Source of the DNA: UBA6168 sp965222975
GTDB lineage: Bacteria > Bacteroidota > Bacteroidia > Chitinophagales > Saprospiraceae
Assembly: GCA_965222975.1 (NCBI GenBank)
Contig: CBDCVJ010000086.1
Span: forward strand, 752,644 to 816,643
Direction: 5' to 3'
Length of the DNA: 64,000 nucleotides
Below the pieces are notes generated by a model. It worked only from the letters and a program-made list of their open reading frames with translations. It made no database searches and had not been told where the DNA came from. Shown one piece after another: positions 42,798-51,861 of this stretch. Made by a program: the position numbers and the translations under genes. How positions within the stretch are numbered: the stretch's first letter is position 1; every line of letters begins with the position of its first letter.

Positions 42798-45533
42798 TTA
42801 AAACAGCGACCCCTGCCCATCCACATCAAAATCCACCACATCCCCTGCTTTCAATTTCCCAGAAGGTTTCTTAGTGGCTTTTTTCTTGGTAGCAGTAGCC
42901 TTTTTGGGAGTTGAATCAACAACAGGTTCAGAATCCTCCGATCCCTCATAAGCAGATTCATCCTTTACCTCACTGATTTTCAGCACTTTAAACTCTCCCA
43001 ATTTATTCCCCAGTGCCTTCCACCCCTTTACGTCAATAAACTCTGCGAGGTTCAACTCCAGTTCATGCTTTTCATTTTTGGCTTTGTAACTGTACTTTAC
43101 GATCGGATTTTCAGAGGCAGAAGCAAAATACAACTTTGAAGACCGATGGTCCGAAATAAAGGGAAAACGCTGGTCCACAGCGGTCGTTTCGACATAAAAG
43201 CGCTTCACCATCGTCCAACCCTTATTGCCTTCGTAGTGGACGGCGGAGATGGGAGCATCTGGGTCAAATTTACTGATGTACATCAGGTCTTTTGGTTCGT
43301 AGCGGCGGGTCAGTTCCACATAGTTCAACTCATAAGATCCATCTTTATAAATGGCGATGATGGCTTCCCCCGTATCAAATTCACCGAGGAGCCGTCCTCG
43401 TCCTTCTGTGTTGAGGCGGCCACTGACTTCATCCATCCAAACTTTAAGGGCGCCAATAGTAGAATGGCCTTCCTCTTTTAGCACCACTTTTTTCACAGGA
43501 TATTTGGTGACAATGTTACCTCCTGCGCCTCGACCTTTTATTTCCAAGTCACTAAAGCCATAGTCGAATATTTTGATGCGGGCACGACTGGTGGGACTGA
43601 GGGTGATGGTCACCAATTCTGCTTCACCATTTGGATTGGCAGTGAAATAAAGGACTTTGTTTTTATCGCCCTTTATCAGGTCATATGGTTTATCCCTTGT
43701 AATGGCAGTCACATTGAAGCGCTTGGCCATGGCCCTGCCTTTTTTCGCATCCCAATAGATCATATTGTAAGTGGTGCGTTCGTCGCCTTTTTTCCAGACT
43801 GCCACATGCAGGATGTTTTTGCCAACAAAGGTTTTATCAGCGATGCGGGAGACTACCATTTTGCCATCTTTGCGGAAAACGATGATGTCATCTATATCGG
43901 AGCAGTCGCAAACAAACTCTCCCTCTTTTTTGAGGCTGGAACCAAAGCCAATGAATCCTTCTTTTTTGTCAACATAAAGTTTGGTATTATTGGCGACGAC
44001 GGCCACTGCTTTAATGGTCTCGAAACTGGTAATCTTAGTTTTGCGCTCCCGTCCTTTACCAAAGTTTTTCAACAACATTTGATAATAATCAATGGTGTAT
44101 TCTACTAAATGTGCCAAGTTGTGCTCGACTTGCTCCAATTCCTCAATGATCTTTTCGATCAGTTTGTCGGCCTTGAAGGAGTTGTATTTGGAAATGCGTT
44201 TGATGCGGATTTCAGTCAGGCGGGTGATGTCATCGTCGGTGATGTCACGGAATAATTCTAAACGGGTGTCTCCTTTTTTTGCTTTGTCGGAAGGGGTGGC
44301 GACGTACTTCCGCATTTCCCTATAAATAGTGGCCATTACCTCTTCCCAGCTTTCGCATTCTTCTATTTGGTGGTAAATGCGGTTTTCAATAAATATTTTT
44401 TCCAAGCTGGCAAAAAACCATTTTTCTTCCAGTTCATGCTTACGGATTTCCAGTTCTTGCCGCAGAAGCTCTTTAGTGCGTTCGGTGCATATTTTCAACA
44501 ATTCCTCCACTTTAATAAAATGGGGCTTGTTATCCACAATGATGCAGCAGTTAGGAGAAATAGAAACCTCGCAATTGGAGAAGGCATACAATGCGTCAAT
44601 GGTCACATCTGGCGAAACACCTGGCGCTAACTGAATGGCGATCTCTACATGCTCTGCCGTATTGTCGTCTATCTTTTTGATCTTGACCTTGCCTTTCTGA
44701 ACAGCTTTTTGAATACTGTCAATCAAAGAAGAAGTCGTAACGCCATAAGGCAGGTCTTTGATGAGCAGGCGGTTCTTGTCAGCCTTTTCGATGGCTGCCC
44801 GCACTTTCACTTTTCCGCCGCGTTTCCCGCCGTTGTATTCGCTCACATCAATGGAGCCGCCCTGCATGAAATCAGGGTAAATTTTTACCCGTTTTTCCTT
44901 TAAAAGATCGATCGAGGCTTTGCAAAGCTCGATGAAGTTGTGTGGTAAAATTTTAGTGGAAAGCCCCACAGCTATCCCGTCTGCCCCTTGTGCCAGCACA
45001 AGTGGGAATTTCATCGGCAAATTGATCGGCTCTTTTTTTCGGCCATCGTAACTGAGTTGCCAGTCAGTCGTCTGCGGGTTGAAAGCGACGGTTTGGGCAA
45101 ACTTGGTCAGCCGGGCTTCGATGTAACGGGCAGCAGCAGCAGAGTCGCCCGTGCGGTAGTCGCCCCAGTTCCCCTGCGTGTCAATGAGGAGTTCTTTTTG
45201 TCCAAGGTTTACCAGCGCATCCCCAATGGCGGCGTCACCGTGAGGGTGGTACTGCATGGTATTTCCGATGATGTTCGCCACTTTGTGATAGCGGCCATCC
45301 TCTTTTTCATTCATTGCGTGCAATATGCGGCGCTGCACGGGTTTGAGGCCGTCCTCAACAGCGGGCACGGCACGTTCAAGGATCACGTAGCTGGCATAGT
45401 CGAGGAAGTAGTCCTCGTACATATTGGAAATGGTGACGACGTGCACATTTTCATGTCCGTTTCCATTTCCATTGCCGTTCATGGGAATATTGTTGGTCAG
45501 GTTATCTGCTATGGGTTGCTTTTTTTTAGCCAT
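42798..45533 (-). CDS. parC: DNA topoisomerase IV subunit A (ParC)
   Basis: The 911-residue product is a type IIA topoisomerase A subunit. It starts after an Asn/Gly-rich leader with DYASYVILERAVPAVEDGLKPVQRRIL, then QYHPHGDAAIGDALV, and the catalytic Tyr137 in SAAAARYIEARLT. The C-terminal beta-propeller is degenerate: no canonical GyrA box (QRRGGKG) is visible, only KGRGAGGN. That favours topoisomerase IV over gyrase. A Lys-rich low-complexity tail (TPKKATATKKKATKK) ends in DVDGQGSLF. The enzyme decatenates chromosomes with ParE. parE is not in this window. A TACTTTTG element at 45587-45594 precedes the gene. Confidence 0.9.
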   Translation of the reverse strand: MAKKKQPIADNLTNNIPMNGNGNGNGHENVHVVTISNMYEDYFLDYASYVILERAVPAVEDGLKPVQRRILHAMNEKEDGRYHKVANIIGNTMQYHPHGDAAIGDALVNLGQKELLIDTQGNWGDYRTGDSAAAARYIEARLTKFAQTVAFNPQTTDWQLSYDGRKKEPINLPMKFPLVLAQGADGIAVGLSTKILPHNFIELCKASIDLLKEKRVKIYPDFMQGGSIDVSEYNGGKRGGKVKVRAAIEKADKNRLLIKDLPYGVTTSSLIDSIQKAVQKGKVKIKKIDDNTAEHVEIAIQLAPGVSPDVTIDALYAFSNCEVSISPNCCIIVDNKPHFIKVEELLKICTERTKELLRQELEIRKHELEEKWFFASLEKIFIENRIYHQIEECESWEEVMATIYREMRKYVATPSDKAKKGDTRLELFRDITDDDITRLTEIRIKRISKYNSFKADKLIEKIIEELEQVEHNLAHLVEYTIDYYQMLLKNFGKGRERKTKITSFETIKAVAVVANNTKLYVDKKEGFIGFGSSLKKEGEFVCDCSDIDDIIVFRKDGKMVVSRIADKTFVGKNILHVAVWKKGDERTTYNMIYWDAKKGRAMAKRFNVTAITRDKPYDLIKGDKNKVLYFTANPNGEAELVTITLSPTSRARIKIFDYGFSDLEIKGRGAGGNIVTKYPVKKVVLKEEGHSTIGALKVWMDEVSGRLNTEGRGRLLGEFDTGEAIIAIYKDGSYELNYVELTRRYEPKDLMYISKFDPDAPISAVHYEGNKGWTMVKRFYVETTAVDQRFPFISDHRSSKLYFASASENPIVKYSYKAKNEKHELELNLAEFIDVKGWKALGNKLGEFKVLKISEVKDESAYEGSEDSEPVVDSTPKKATATKKKATKKPSGKLKAGDVVDFDVDGQGSLF

Positions 45534-45586
45534 GTCGTTTTAAATAAAATTGAGCGAAGCAAAATCCCGTATTTCTAACGGAAAGG

Positions 45587-45594
45587 CAAAAGTA
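45587..45594 (-). promoter_or_regulatory. -7 element (TACTTTTG) upstream of parC
   Basis: TACTTTTG on the minus strand fits TAnnTTTG, 54 bases before the parC ATG. The -33 TTG is not clear. Confidence 0.35.
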
Positions 45595-45737
45595 ATAACA
45601 AAGTCATCCCTTTAGGAAAAGTAAAAAGTTGATGTTAGCGGTAAAAAATTTTGAGGGCAAATTTAAGCATTTGGGTTTTATTTTAAAAACAAAATGTTTA
45701 TTAATGACTAAATTTTTTGTTTTTAAATGCCGCCCCA

Positions 45738-45763
45738 TTTGCAGCTCAAATCCAGTATTTTTG
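45738..45763 (+). promoter_or_regulatory. Promoter candidate of the Uma2 gene (TTTG-N14-TATTTTTG)
   Basis: TTTG at 45738-45741 is followed after 14 bases by TATTTTTG (45756-45763), 16 bases before the ATG at 45780. Spacing is shorter than the usual 19. The element's position argues that the true start is 45780, not the upstream in-frame ATG. Confidence 0.4.
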
Positions 45764-45779
45764 TGAAAAAATAACCGCC

Positions 45780-46373
45780 ATGTCAACAGTAGCAACCATT
45801 CAAGAAGGGAATCTGGGAGAACCTCGCCAGGCAGATAAAAAGCAAAAGAGAATTTCGTGGGAAACCTTCCAACGAGAGTATCTTACCCGTGAAGACGGGT
45901 ATAAATATGAATGGTTGGACGGCGTTGTTGAGAAAACAAAACGGACTATGGATTACTCACAACTTAACATCCTTGAAAACCTACTTGATTTCTTTCATAA
46001 ACTCAAACTCGAAGGAAAAGTAAGTGGACAATTAGTACCAGAAGGAGATATGTTCTTTTTGAAAAAGCATAGACGACCAGATTTTGCATATTTGACACAA
46101 AATCAAATGGTAGAGGCAAAGCAGGGTGGGAAGCCAACCCCGCTTTTTGTTGTTGAAGTTGTTTCAAAAAATAATAACATTGATAAAGTAGATGAAAAAA
46201 TGGAGGATTACTTCGATGCTGATGTTGCGGTTGTTTGGCACATATTTCCCAAATCCAAAAAAGTCTACGTTTACCTTGGCACAAAAATGAATATATACAA
46301 AGGAGAAGAATCAATTTCCGCCGCTCCTGTTTTACCACAATTCAAAATAAAGGTCGTCGATATTTTTAAATAA
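45780..46373 (+). CDS. Uma2 family endonuclease-like protein
   Basis: From the ATG at 45780 (MSTVATIQEGN) the product has 197 residues. The Uma2/DUF820 PD-(D/E)xK-like core is visible: YEWLDGVVEKTKRTMDYSQL, the Asp in RRPDFAYLT, and the Glu/Lys pair in PLFVVEVVSKNNNIDKVDEKMEDYF, then DADVAVVWHIFPKSKKVYVY. The family is widespread, often in many copies per genome and often next to mobile DNA; a nuclease role is inferred from fold only. Its promoter overlaps the upstream in-frame extension. It is convergent with the two-component operon. Confidence 0.88.
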   Translation: MSTVATIQEGNLGEPRQADKKQKRISWETFQREYLTREDGYKYEWLDGVVEKTKRTMDYSQLNILENLLDFFHKLKLEGKVSGQLVPEGDMFFLKKHRRPDFAYLTQNQMVEAKQGGKPTPLFVVEVVSKNNNIDKVDEKMEDYFDADVAVVWHIFPKSKKVYVYLGTKMNIYKGEESISAAPVLPQFKIKVVDIFK

Positions 46374-46381
46374 AAAACGAT

Positions 46382-47338
46382 TTAATTTTTACTTTTCACA
46401 CCCACTGCATGAACTCCCTCCGAAAATCCATACTCCACCACCAACCCACTCTGCCCCGCAATCCTTTTTACGATGGACAAACCAAGTCCAAGACTTTCCT
46501 CCTTTTTACTTTCCCGATAAAACCGCTTGAATAAATTTTCTGGCGAAGTTTCCAATGATTTTCCAGGATTACTGATTCCCAATCCGTTTTTATCAGTTTC
46601 TATTTTTATAAAGCCATTAGGTAAATTGTGGCGGATGGCATTTTGTAATAAATTCGCTATTAATATTTCTGCTAAACTTTCGCTCATGTTTGTGTTAAAG
46701 TCAGTATTGTACATTTTTTCAATTTTCAATTTTTGTAAATAAATCATGTCGGAAAAATGCTCCAGGGTTTCGTCAATTATTTTGTTTAAATTGATAGCGC
46801 CTTCATCTTTAAAACGGCCATGCTCTATTTTCGATAATAAGATCAAAGCACTGTTTAACCGTGATAACCTGTTGATATTGTGGAGGATAGCCCCGATGGA
46901 TTCGGCTTCTTTTTCTTGTAAATGGGGGGCTTGCAACAATAATTCGGCATAGCCTTTAATAATGGCAAGCGGCGTCTGCAATTCATGGGCTGCATTTTGA
47001 GTGAATTGTTTGTTTGCATGATAAGCTTGGTGCATTTTCAACAATTGCTCAGCGAGGTCAGGATTTATTTTTTTTAATTTAATTAATTCATCTTCTTTTT
47101 CTCTCCAATTTTCCTCTCCTAAATTTTCCAATAAACTATTCAATAATTCATGGTGATCTAATTTAGGGGGTAATTTCAAATTGCCCCCCAAACTGTTAAA
47201 AATCAAAAAAAATAAAATCGGAATAATTAATAAAATAATGATTTTCCAAAGAGGAATGGTTGGCAATAAAAAACAGCCCAATGGTAGCCCAACTATTAAG
47301 CTGCCAATAAAAGCAATAATTGTTTTATGATTTTTCAA
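46382..47338 (-). CDS. Sensor histidine kinase with no periplasmic domain
   Basis: The 318-residue product has two membrane helices at the N-terminus (IIAFIGSLIVGLPLGCFLL and IIILLIIPILFFLIF) with only about ten residues between them, so it lacks an extracytoplasmic sensor. The H-box is AAHELQTPLAIIKGYAELLL (His118), followed by N (NLLQNAIRHNLPNG), a G1-like GLGISNPG and G2 (GLGLSIVKRIAG). It is an intramembrane-sensing type kinase. It overlaps the response regulator by four bases, so the two form an operon. The signal is unknown; such kinases often sense membrane stress. Confidence 0.92.
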   Translation of the reverse strand: MKNHKTIIAFIGSLIVGLPLGCFLLPTIPLWKIIILLIIPILFFLIFNSLGGNLKLPPKLDHHELLNSLLENLGEENWREKEDELIKLKKINPDLAEQLLKMHQAYHANKQFTQNAAHELQTPLAIIKGYAELLLQAPHLQEKEAESIGAILHNINRLSRLNSALILLSKIEHGRFKDEGAINLNKIIDETLEHFSDMIYLQKLKIEKMYNTDFNTNMSESLAEILIANLLQNAIRHNLPNGFIKIETDKNGLGISNPGKSLETSPENLFKRFYRESKKEESLGLGLSIVKRIAGQSGLVVEYGFSEGVHAVGVKSKN

Positions 47339-48012
47339 TACGCAATAAATTTATATCCAATCCCATAAACCGTTTTCAGATAATCTCCACAATTTTTTTC
47401 CGCCAATTTTTTCCGCAGGTTTTTTACGTGTGCATAAATAAAATCATACGACACGGCATCGTCCATATAATCGCCCCAAAGAAATTCTGCAATGCTGTCT
47501 TTGGTGACGACCCGGTTTTTGTTGCGGGCCAAAAAAACGAGGATGTCATATTCTTTTTTGGTCAGTTGGAGGGAAGTGCCGCATGCAATGGCATTGCGCT
47601 CCTCCAGATTTATTTTCAGGTCACCAAAGTCAAGTTCTTTGTGGGGCGTTTTGGTCTTGCGGCGCAGCACGGCCTTGATGCGGGCATTGAGTTCGGCAAG
47701 GTTAAAGGGCTTGGTGAGGTAGTCATCGGCGCCGAGGTCGAGACCCTTGATGCGGTCTTCGACGGTGTCCTTGGCGGAAACAATGACGATGCCCGTTTCC
47801 ACGGATTCTTTGCGGAGTATGTCCACCAAGCGCATGCCATCCCCATCAGGTAGGTTCAAGTCTACGATGGCACAATCATATTCGTGGTTGTTTATTTTTT
47901 TATAGCCCTCTTTAAAATTTGGTGCTTGCTCGCACACATGCCCTTCTTTCTTGAGGTAGCGGGCGATGAGATCAAGCAGGTCTTGTTCGTCTTCTACGAT
48001 CAGGAATTTCAT
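47335..48012 (-). CDS. OmpR/PhoB-family response regulator
   Basis: The 225-residue product has a receiver domain with acidic pocket (LIVEDEQ), the phosphoacceptor Asp51 (CAIVDLNLPDGDG) and the conserved Lys in YLTKPFNLAELNARI. A winged-helix OmpR-type DNA-binding domain (LTKKEYDILVFLARNKNRVVTKDSIAEFLW) follows. Its ATGA overlap with the kinase gene shows a coupled pair. A near-consensus promoter lies upstream at 48032-48062. Target genes are unknown. Confidence 0.95.
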   Translation of the reverse strand: MKFLIVEDEQDLLDLIARYLKKEGHVCEQAPNFKEGYKKINNHEYDCAIVDLNLPDGDGMRLVDILRKESVETGIVIVSAKDTVEDRIKGLDLGADDYLTKPFNLAELNARIKAVLRRKTKTPHKELDFGDLKINLEERNAIACGTSLQLTKKEYDILVFLARNKNRVVTKDSIAEFLWGDYMDDAVSYDFIYAHVKNLRKKLAEKNCGDYLKTVYGIGYKFIAY

Positions 48013-48031
48013 ATTGGTGGAATTTGTGGGA

Positions 48032-48062
48032 TAAATTTAGTTCTTGTTCCTATTTAACCCAA
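48032..48062 (-). promoter_or_regulatory. Promoter candidate of the two-component operon
   Basis: TTG at 48062-48060, then 20 bases, then TAAATTTA (48039-48032), which differs from TAnnTTTG at the last base. It lies 20 bases before the response regulator ATG. Confidence 0.35.
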
Positions 48063-48064
48063 AC

Positions 48065-48101
48065 AAAAAAGGCAGCGCTGCCTTTGCAGCGCCACCTTTT
48101 T
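48065..48101 (-). terminator. Terminator for the DksA-like gene
   Basis: On the minus strand a GC-rich stem (AAAGGTGGCGCTGC with GCAGCGCTGCCTTT, two mismatches) ends in six T. It lies beyond the palindrome 48151-48216, downstream of the DksA-like stop at 48294. Confidence 0.6.
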
Positions 48102-48150
48102 CTCAACTATACTGAACCACAATAGGTTTTGTGCAAATCATTTTTTTTTG

Positions 48151-48216
48151 TTGAGATGGTTGAGGAGGTTTAGACGGTTGAGAACGCAACCGTCTAAACC
48201 TCCTCAACCATCTCAA
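48151..48216. repeat. Perfect 30-bp palindrome with 6-base loop
   Basis: Arms 48151-48180 and 48187-48216 are exact inverse complements. It is 78 bases after the DksA-like stop on the minus strand. It is made of TGAGGAGG/TTTAGACGG-type words and does not resemble a simple rho-independent terminator. Confidence 0.9.
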
Positions 48217-48293
48217 CTATATTTTTTCAAATGCACAAAATCTAAAGTGGTCGAGTATATATAAGTTGGATACGTATATCGGTCGGACGGGAT

Positions 48294-48884
48294 TTATTCA
48301 TCCTCTGTCCCAACAAAGTCGGTAGGGATGTCGAAATTCATTTCCCCATCATCATCTATATCGTCATCATCTTCGAAAAGATCGAGATCACCCAATGGCA
48401 CCTTTTTTTGGGGCTTGGGTTCGGCGGGCTTGCCATAGGCCTTGGTGATAATTATTGGAGTGGACGATTTGGACGCGGAAGGTTTAGATTCGGGCTTTTT
48501 AGGCGCAGGAGTCCCAGCCAGTTTGGCCGCCATGCACATTGTTGTGGTAGGCACAGCCAAAAGCCGCCTCTTATCAATCAACTCACCGGTCACGACGCAG
48601 ATGCCATAAGACTTATTGCGGATCCTGACCAACGCATTTTCCAAACTCTGAACGTGTTTTTGCAAGCGGTACACCATGTCGTGGAACATTTCAAGGTCAG
48701 TGAAACTGGTGGATTCCTCCATGTAGTCGCCATCCTTTTCCATGTTTTCGGTGGTGTCGCTGATCTGTTCCCGGAGGTACTCCAAGTCCTCGTAGGCCGT
48801 GACCAACTTCTTTTCTATGAGGGTTTTGAATTCAGCCAAATCGGCATCGGAATAGCGGGAGATGGATTGGGTCAATGCTACCAT
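48294..48884 (-). CDS. DksA/TraR-family protein lacking two zinc cysteines
   Basis: The 196-residue product has an N-terminal coiled coil (AEFKTLIEKKLVTAYEDLEYLREQI; MVYRLQKHVQSLENALVRI) and a C4-zinc-finger-like segment (KSYGICVVTGELIDKRRLLAVP). Only one cysteine of each CxxC pair remains (Cys96, Cys117), so zinc is probably not bound, as in other Bacteroidota homologues. A Lys/Pro-rich linker leads to a very acidic tail (LFEDDDDIDDDGEMNFD). DksA proteins bind RNA polymerase through the secondary channel and tune transcription with ppGpp. Whether this one keeps that role cannot be seen. It lies alone on the minus strand. Confidence 0.8.
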   Translation of the reverse strand: MVALTQSISRYSDADLAEFKTLIEKKLVTAYEDLEYLREQISDTTENMEKDGDYMEESTSFTDLEMFHDMVYRLQKHVQSLENALVRIRNKSYGICVVTGELIDKRRLLAVPTTTMCMAAKLAGTPAPKKPESKPSASKSSTPIIITKAYGKPAEPKPQKKVPLGDLDLFEDDDDIDDDGEMNFDIPTDFVGTEDE

Positions 48885-49034
48885 GTTGTGTTGAGGAAAA
48901 ACGCAATCGAAAAAGTTATTTAGGTACCTTTTCCGGATTGTCTTTTCCTAGTTTTTGCGGTTTAAAAAATCGCCGCAAAGAAGGACGGAGAATCTGAAGT
49001 AAATCTGAATTATTTTGATTTTTTGAAAAAATAA

Positions 49035-49166
49035 TTGATTTGAACCGAAGAAGTTCGAGGGATTCTCATACCCCGCTAACAAGGTGTCGTCCCTCCGGAA
49101 TTGGGAGAATGCACTGTTCGGTTTTTTAAGGGTAGATTATCCTGCCTGACGACAGTCAGGTTTTTT
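49035..49166 (+). ncRNA. Candidate structured non-coding RNA ending in a terminator
   Basis: On the plus strand AACCGAA pairs with TTCGGTT about 75 bases later; AGGGA/TCCCT and ATTCTC/GAGAAT pairs lie between. Downstream, CCTGAC GACA GTCAGG followed by six T (49145-49166) is a rho-independent terminator facing away from the flanking minus-strand genes, so it must end a plus-strand transcript. No family is recognised. Confidence 0.25.
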
Positions 49167-49167
49167 G

Positions 49168-50748
49168 TCAATCCTCTTTCGTTTTTGTTTTCCTGGATGC
49201 TACTGCCTTCAACTCATACACATCTTTTCTTCGGTCTTTCAAATTTCGTACACTACCGTAGCTGTGCAGCTGTTTCAGGTCGTTGAGGTCCACGTCGGCG
49301 ATAAGGGTCATCTCTGTGTTGGGGGTCGCTTCAGTCTTGATACCGTTAGTCGGAAATTGAAAATCAGAAGGGGTGAAAACGGCTGCCTGGGCAAATGAAA
49401 TATCCATATTGTTCACCTTCGGCAAATTACCCACGCACCCAGCGATGGCCACGTAGCATTCATTTTCAATGGCCCTCGCCTGCGCACAACAGCGCACCCG
49501 CATATAACCATTTTGGGTGTCGGTCAAAAATGGCACAAATAAAATATCCATTCCTTGGTCGGCCAGCAACCTTGATAGTTCGGGAAATTCGGAATCGTAA
49601 CATATTAAAATGCCAACCTTCCCACAATCGGTGTCAAATACTTTCACCTCATTGCCACCAACCATGCCCCATGCCTGTTTTTCTGAAGGGGTGATATGTA
49701 TTTTTTCGTATTTCTCCACATTGCCGTCCCGGTGGCACAAATAACCCACGTTATATAGTTTGCCATCAGGTTTTACTTTGGGCATGCTGCCAACAATTAT
49801 ATTGATGTTGTATTCGATAGCAAATTGGCGGAATTTATTTTTTAATAATGGCGTAAAAGTCGCCAATTCCCGAATGGCTTTGGCTTCCGATAAATGATTA
49901 AATGGAGCCATTAATGGCGCATTAAAAAATTCTGGGAATAAAATAAAATCACTTTTATAATCGCTCACTGCATCCACAAAATATTCCGCTTGGTCACAAA
50001 AAGCATCGAAATTGGGAAAGTGGCGCATCTGCCATTGCACGAGCCCCAAGCGGATGACCTGCTTCGGTGCATTGACCAATAATTCTTTTTCTTGGTAATA
50101 AATATTGCTCCACTCCATCAGGGTAGCATACTCCAATGATTGTTCATCGCCAGGCAAGTAGCCATTTAACACTCTTTTTACATGAAATTCATTGGAAATC
50201 TGAAAAGTGAGAACGGGATCATATATTTCTTTTAACTTGACTTTTTGGATATATTCTTTGGGTGATAATTCATCGGCATATTTTTTATAATTCGGGATAC
50301 GCCCGCCAAAAACGATTCCCCTTAAATTTAAATTTTCGCATAATTCTTTTCTGGTATCATACAATCGCCGCCCGAGGCGCATGCCCCGGAAGTCGGGATG
50401 GATAAATACATCAATGCCATAAAGCACATCCCCGTTTTCATCGTGGGTGTCGAATTTATATTTTCCGGTAATTTGCTGATAAGTATGGTTGTCGCCGAAT
50501 TTTTTATAGTCCACGATCAATGACAAAGCACAACCTGCCACTTGTCCGTCCACTAATACGCATAATTGCCCATCGGGAAAAACATCCAACAATTTTTTGA
50601 TGTGGTGCCTTTTCCAATAGGCCTCATCCCACTGGGAATATGCTTTTTGCATGGATTCTTTCAACCCGTCGTAGTCTTTCATATGGAGGTTGCGGAGTTC
50701 GATGGAAGTGTCAGGCAAGGTGTTGATGGTAGTATTTTGCAGAGTCAT
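49168..50748 (-). CDS. Fused GNAT acetyltransferase and carbon-nitrogen hydrolase
   Basis: The 526-residue product joins a GNAT domain (~15-200; GIDVFIHPDFRGMRLGRRLYD is the acetyl-CoA loop) to a nitrilase-superfamily domain (~230-500). The latter has the Glu-Lys-Cys triad: Glu273 (ILFPEFFNAP), Lys349 (EKYEKIHITP) and Cys383 (ILICYDSEFPE). The same fusion is known in many bacteria and is annotated only as a bifunctional GNAT/carbon-nitrogen hydrolase; substrates are unknown, amide hydrolysis is expected. It is full length with both sites intact. It stands alone on the minus strand. Confidence 0.95.
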   Translation of the reverse strand: MTLQNTTINTLPDTSIELRNLHMKDYDGLKESMQKAYSQWDEAYWKRHHIKKLLDVFPDGQLCVLVDGQVAGCALSLIVDYKKFGDNHTYQQITGKYKFDTHDENGDVLYGIDVFIHPDFRGMRLGRRLYDTRKELCENLNLRGIVFGGRIPNYKKYADELSPKEYIQKVKLKEIYDPVLTFQISNEFHVKRVLNGYLPGDEQSLEYATLMEWSNIYYQEKELLVNAPKQVIRLGLVQWQMRHFPNFDAFCDQAEYFVDAVSDYKSDFILFPEFFNAPLMAPFNHLSEAKAIRELATFTPLLKNKFRQFAIEYNINIIVGSMPKVKPDGKLYNVGYLCHRDGNVEKYEKIHITPSEKQAWGMVGGNEVKVFDTDCGKVGILICYDSEFPELSRLLADQGMDILFVPFLTDTQNGYMRVRCCAQARAIENECYVAIAGCVGNLPKVNNMDISFAQAAVFTPSDFQFPTNGIKTEATPNTEMTLIADVDLNDLKQLHSYGSVRNLKDRRKDVYELKAVASRKTKTKED

Positions 50749-50856
50749 CTGAATTATTTTTTAGAAAAATAAAAGAAAATGAGATCGGTTCATTTAATGT
50801 GCATGGTAAATGGAACGATGAAAGGAAGTGAAGGTTTAGTTAGGCCTTGATTGATT

Positions 50857-50954
50857 ATACACCTTATGTTCAAATCTGTTTTTAAGGTAAAAAACACCTC
50901 CCTCTTGGAAGAATCCACTCTCTCGGGCATGGAAATGAGTCATTTTCCAAAAGT
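50857..50954 (+). repeat. Dispersed ~100-bp intergenic repeat, copy B
   Basis: This is the partner of 17165-17271. Shared blocks in the same order and orientation are TACACCTT, AAATCTGTTTT, CCTCCCTCT, CTCTCGGGCATGGAAA and GTCATTTTCCAAAAGT. It touches the 3' end of the PAP2-like gene. Confidence 0.55.
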
Positions 50955-50957
50955 AGT

Positions 50958-51665
50958 TCATTGATTTTTAATTTGAGGCAAATTCGTGTTGCTATTTAAA
51001 ATAGGAGCTTTTTGCAAAATGGGTTGATGAAAAAACTTCCAGCATTTTTTATCAAAGTAATTAGCTGATAAAAAAATAGAATAGGCTGCTGTTATACCTC
51101 CCAAAATGTCAATCGTATAATGCACCCGCATAATGGAAATGGCCGTTATTACGAACAATGCAAGGGTGAATAAAAAATATTTAAGCCTTTTGTCATTAAC
51201 TATAAAATAAAAGAAGAACATGGATGCAGTATGCCCCGAAAAAAATAAATCTTTGGTATAAATAATATTTTCCGAATTAAAGAAACGGACAAAAGAATCG
51301 TCTAATGGAATAAATCCAACAGGCGGTTCAAGTGGGACAACAATAATAAAAATACTGCGGAAAAATAATAACATGCTATAAGATATGAATACGACGGCTG
51401 AAAAATAGAGCCCTCTTTTCAATACATAGAATGTACTCAATATGGTGGCTGTATAAGTGGCCGAAAATACCCAATTGGAAAAATCAGTTGGGGGGGGAAG
51501 AAAAGGATGCAACAGGTCGTTTAGCAAAATTCCCTGCCGTGGCTCGATCAATGCCATGCTCCAAAGAATAGCGTAAAAACCAATTATTAAAAAGACCACA
51601 CTGCCTCCGAAAAACCAGACAATTCTTTTTTTATCTTTATAAGATATAGTGCGTGCATTTTTCAC
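50958..51665 (-). CDS. PAP2/sphingomyelin-synthase-like membrane phosphatase
   Basis: The 235-residue product has five or six membrane helices (IVWFFGGSVVFLIIGFYAIL; FVITAISIMRVHYTIDILGG). The PAP2 C-terminal (PAP2_C) motifs SGHTASMFFFYF and VHYTIDILGG give the catalytic His pair and Asp. Proteins of this group act on lipid phosphates or transfer phosphocholine head groups at membranes. The exact lipid cannot be assigned. The N-terminus (KNARTISYKDKKR) is cytoplasmic. It ends at copy B of the dispersed repeat. Confidence 0.75.
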   Translation of the reverse strand: MKNARTISYKDKKRIVWFFGGSVVFLIIGFYAILWSMALIEPRQGILLNDLLHPFLPPPTDFSNWVFSATYTATILSTFYVLKRGLYFSAVVFISYSMLLFFRSIFIIVVPLEPPVGFIPLDDSFVRFFNSENIIYTKDLFFSGHTASMFFFYFIVNDKRLKYFLFTLALFVITAISIMRVHYTIDILGGITAAYSIFLSANYFDKKCWKFFHQPILQKAPILNSNTNLPQIKNQ

Positions 51666-51684
51666 GTAAAATAAATATAGCCTC

Positions 51685-51805
51685 CCTCCCTGATTTGCTA
51701 ATTTTTAAAAAATTTAGAAACCTATATCCATTTCAAGAGTCCGCCTATGTTTTTCTGTGCTTAAAAGCAGGGTTTAGATTTCCGAAATTTAGCAAATCAG
51801 GGAGG
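51685..51805. repeat. Inverted repeat, possible MITE remnant
   Basis: CCTCCCTGATTTGCTA at 51685-51700 pairs perfectly with 51790-51805, and the bases just inside also pair imperfectly. A ~120-bp element with no ORF. No clear target duplication was found. It lies just upstream of the PAP2-like gene. Confidence 0.5.
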
Positions 51806-51861
51806 CGATCATTGATTTCTGTACAACCGTAAAAATGGAGGGCAAATAAAAAAGGCAATCC

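Noticed and set aside
44988..45578. Plus-strand 196-residue ORF
   Set aside because: It is antisense to parC, which is strongly supported.
47320..47853. Plus-strand 177-residue ORF
   Set aside because: It is antisense to the response regulator and covers its conserved motifs.
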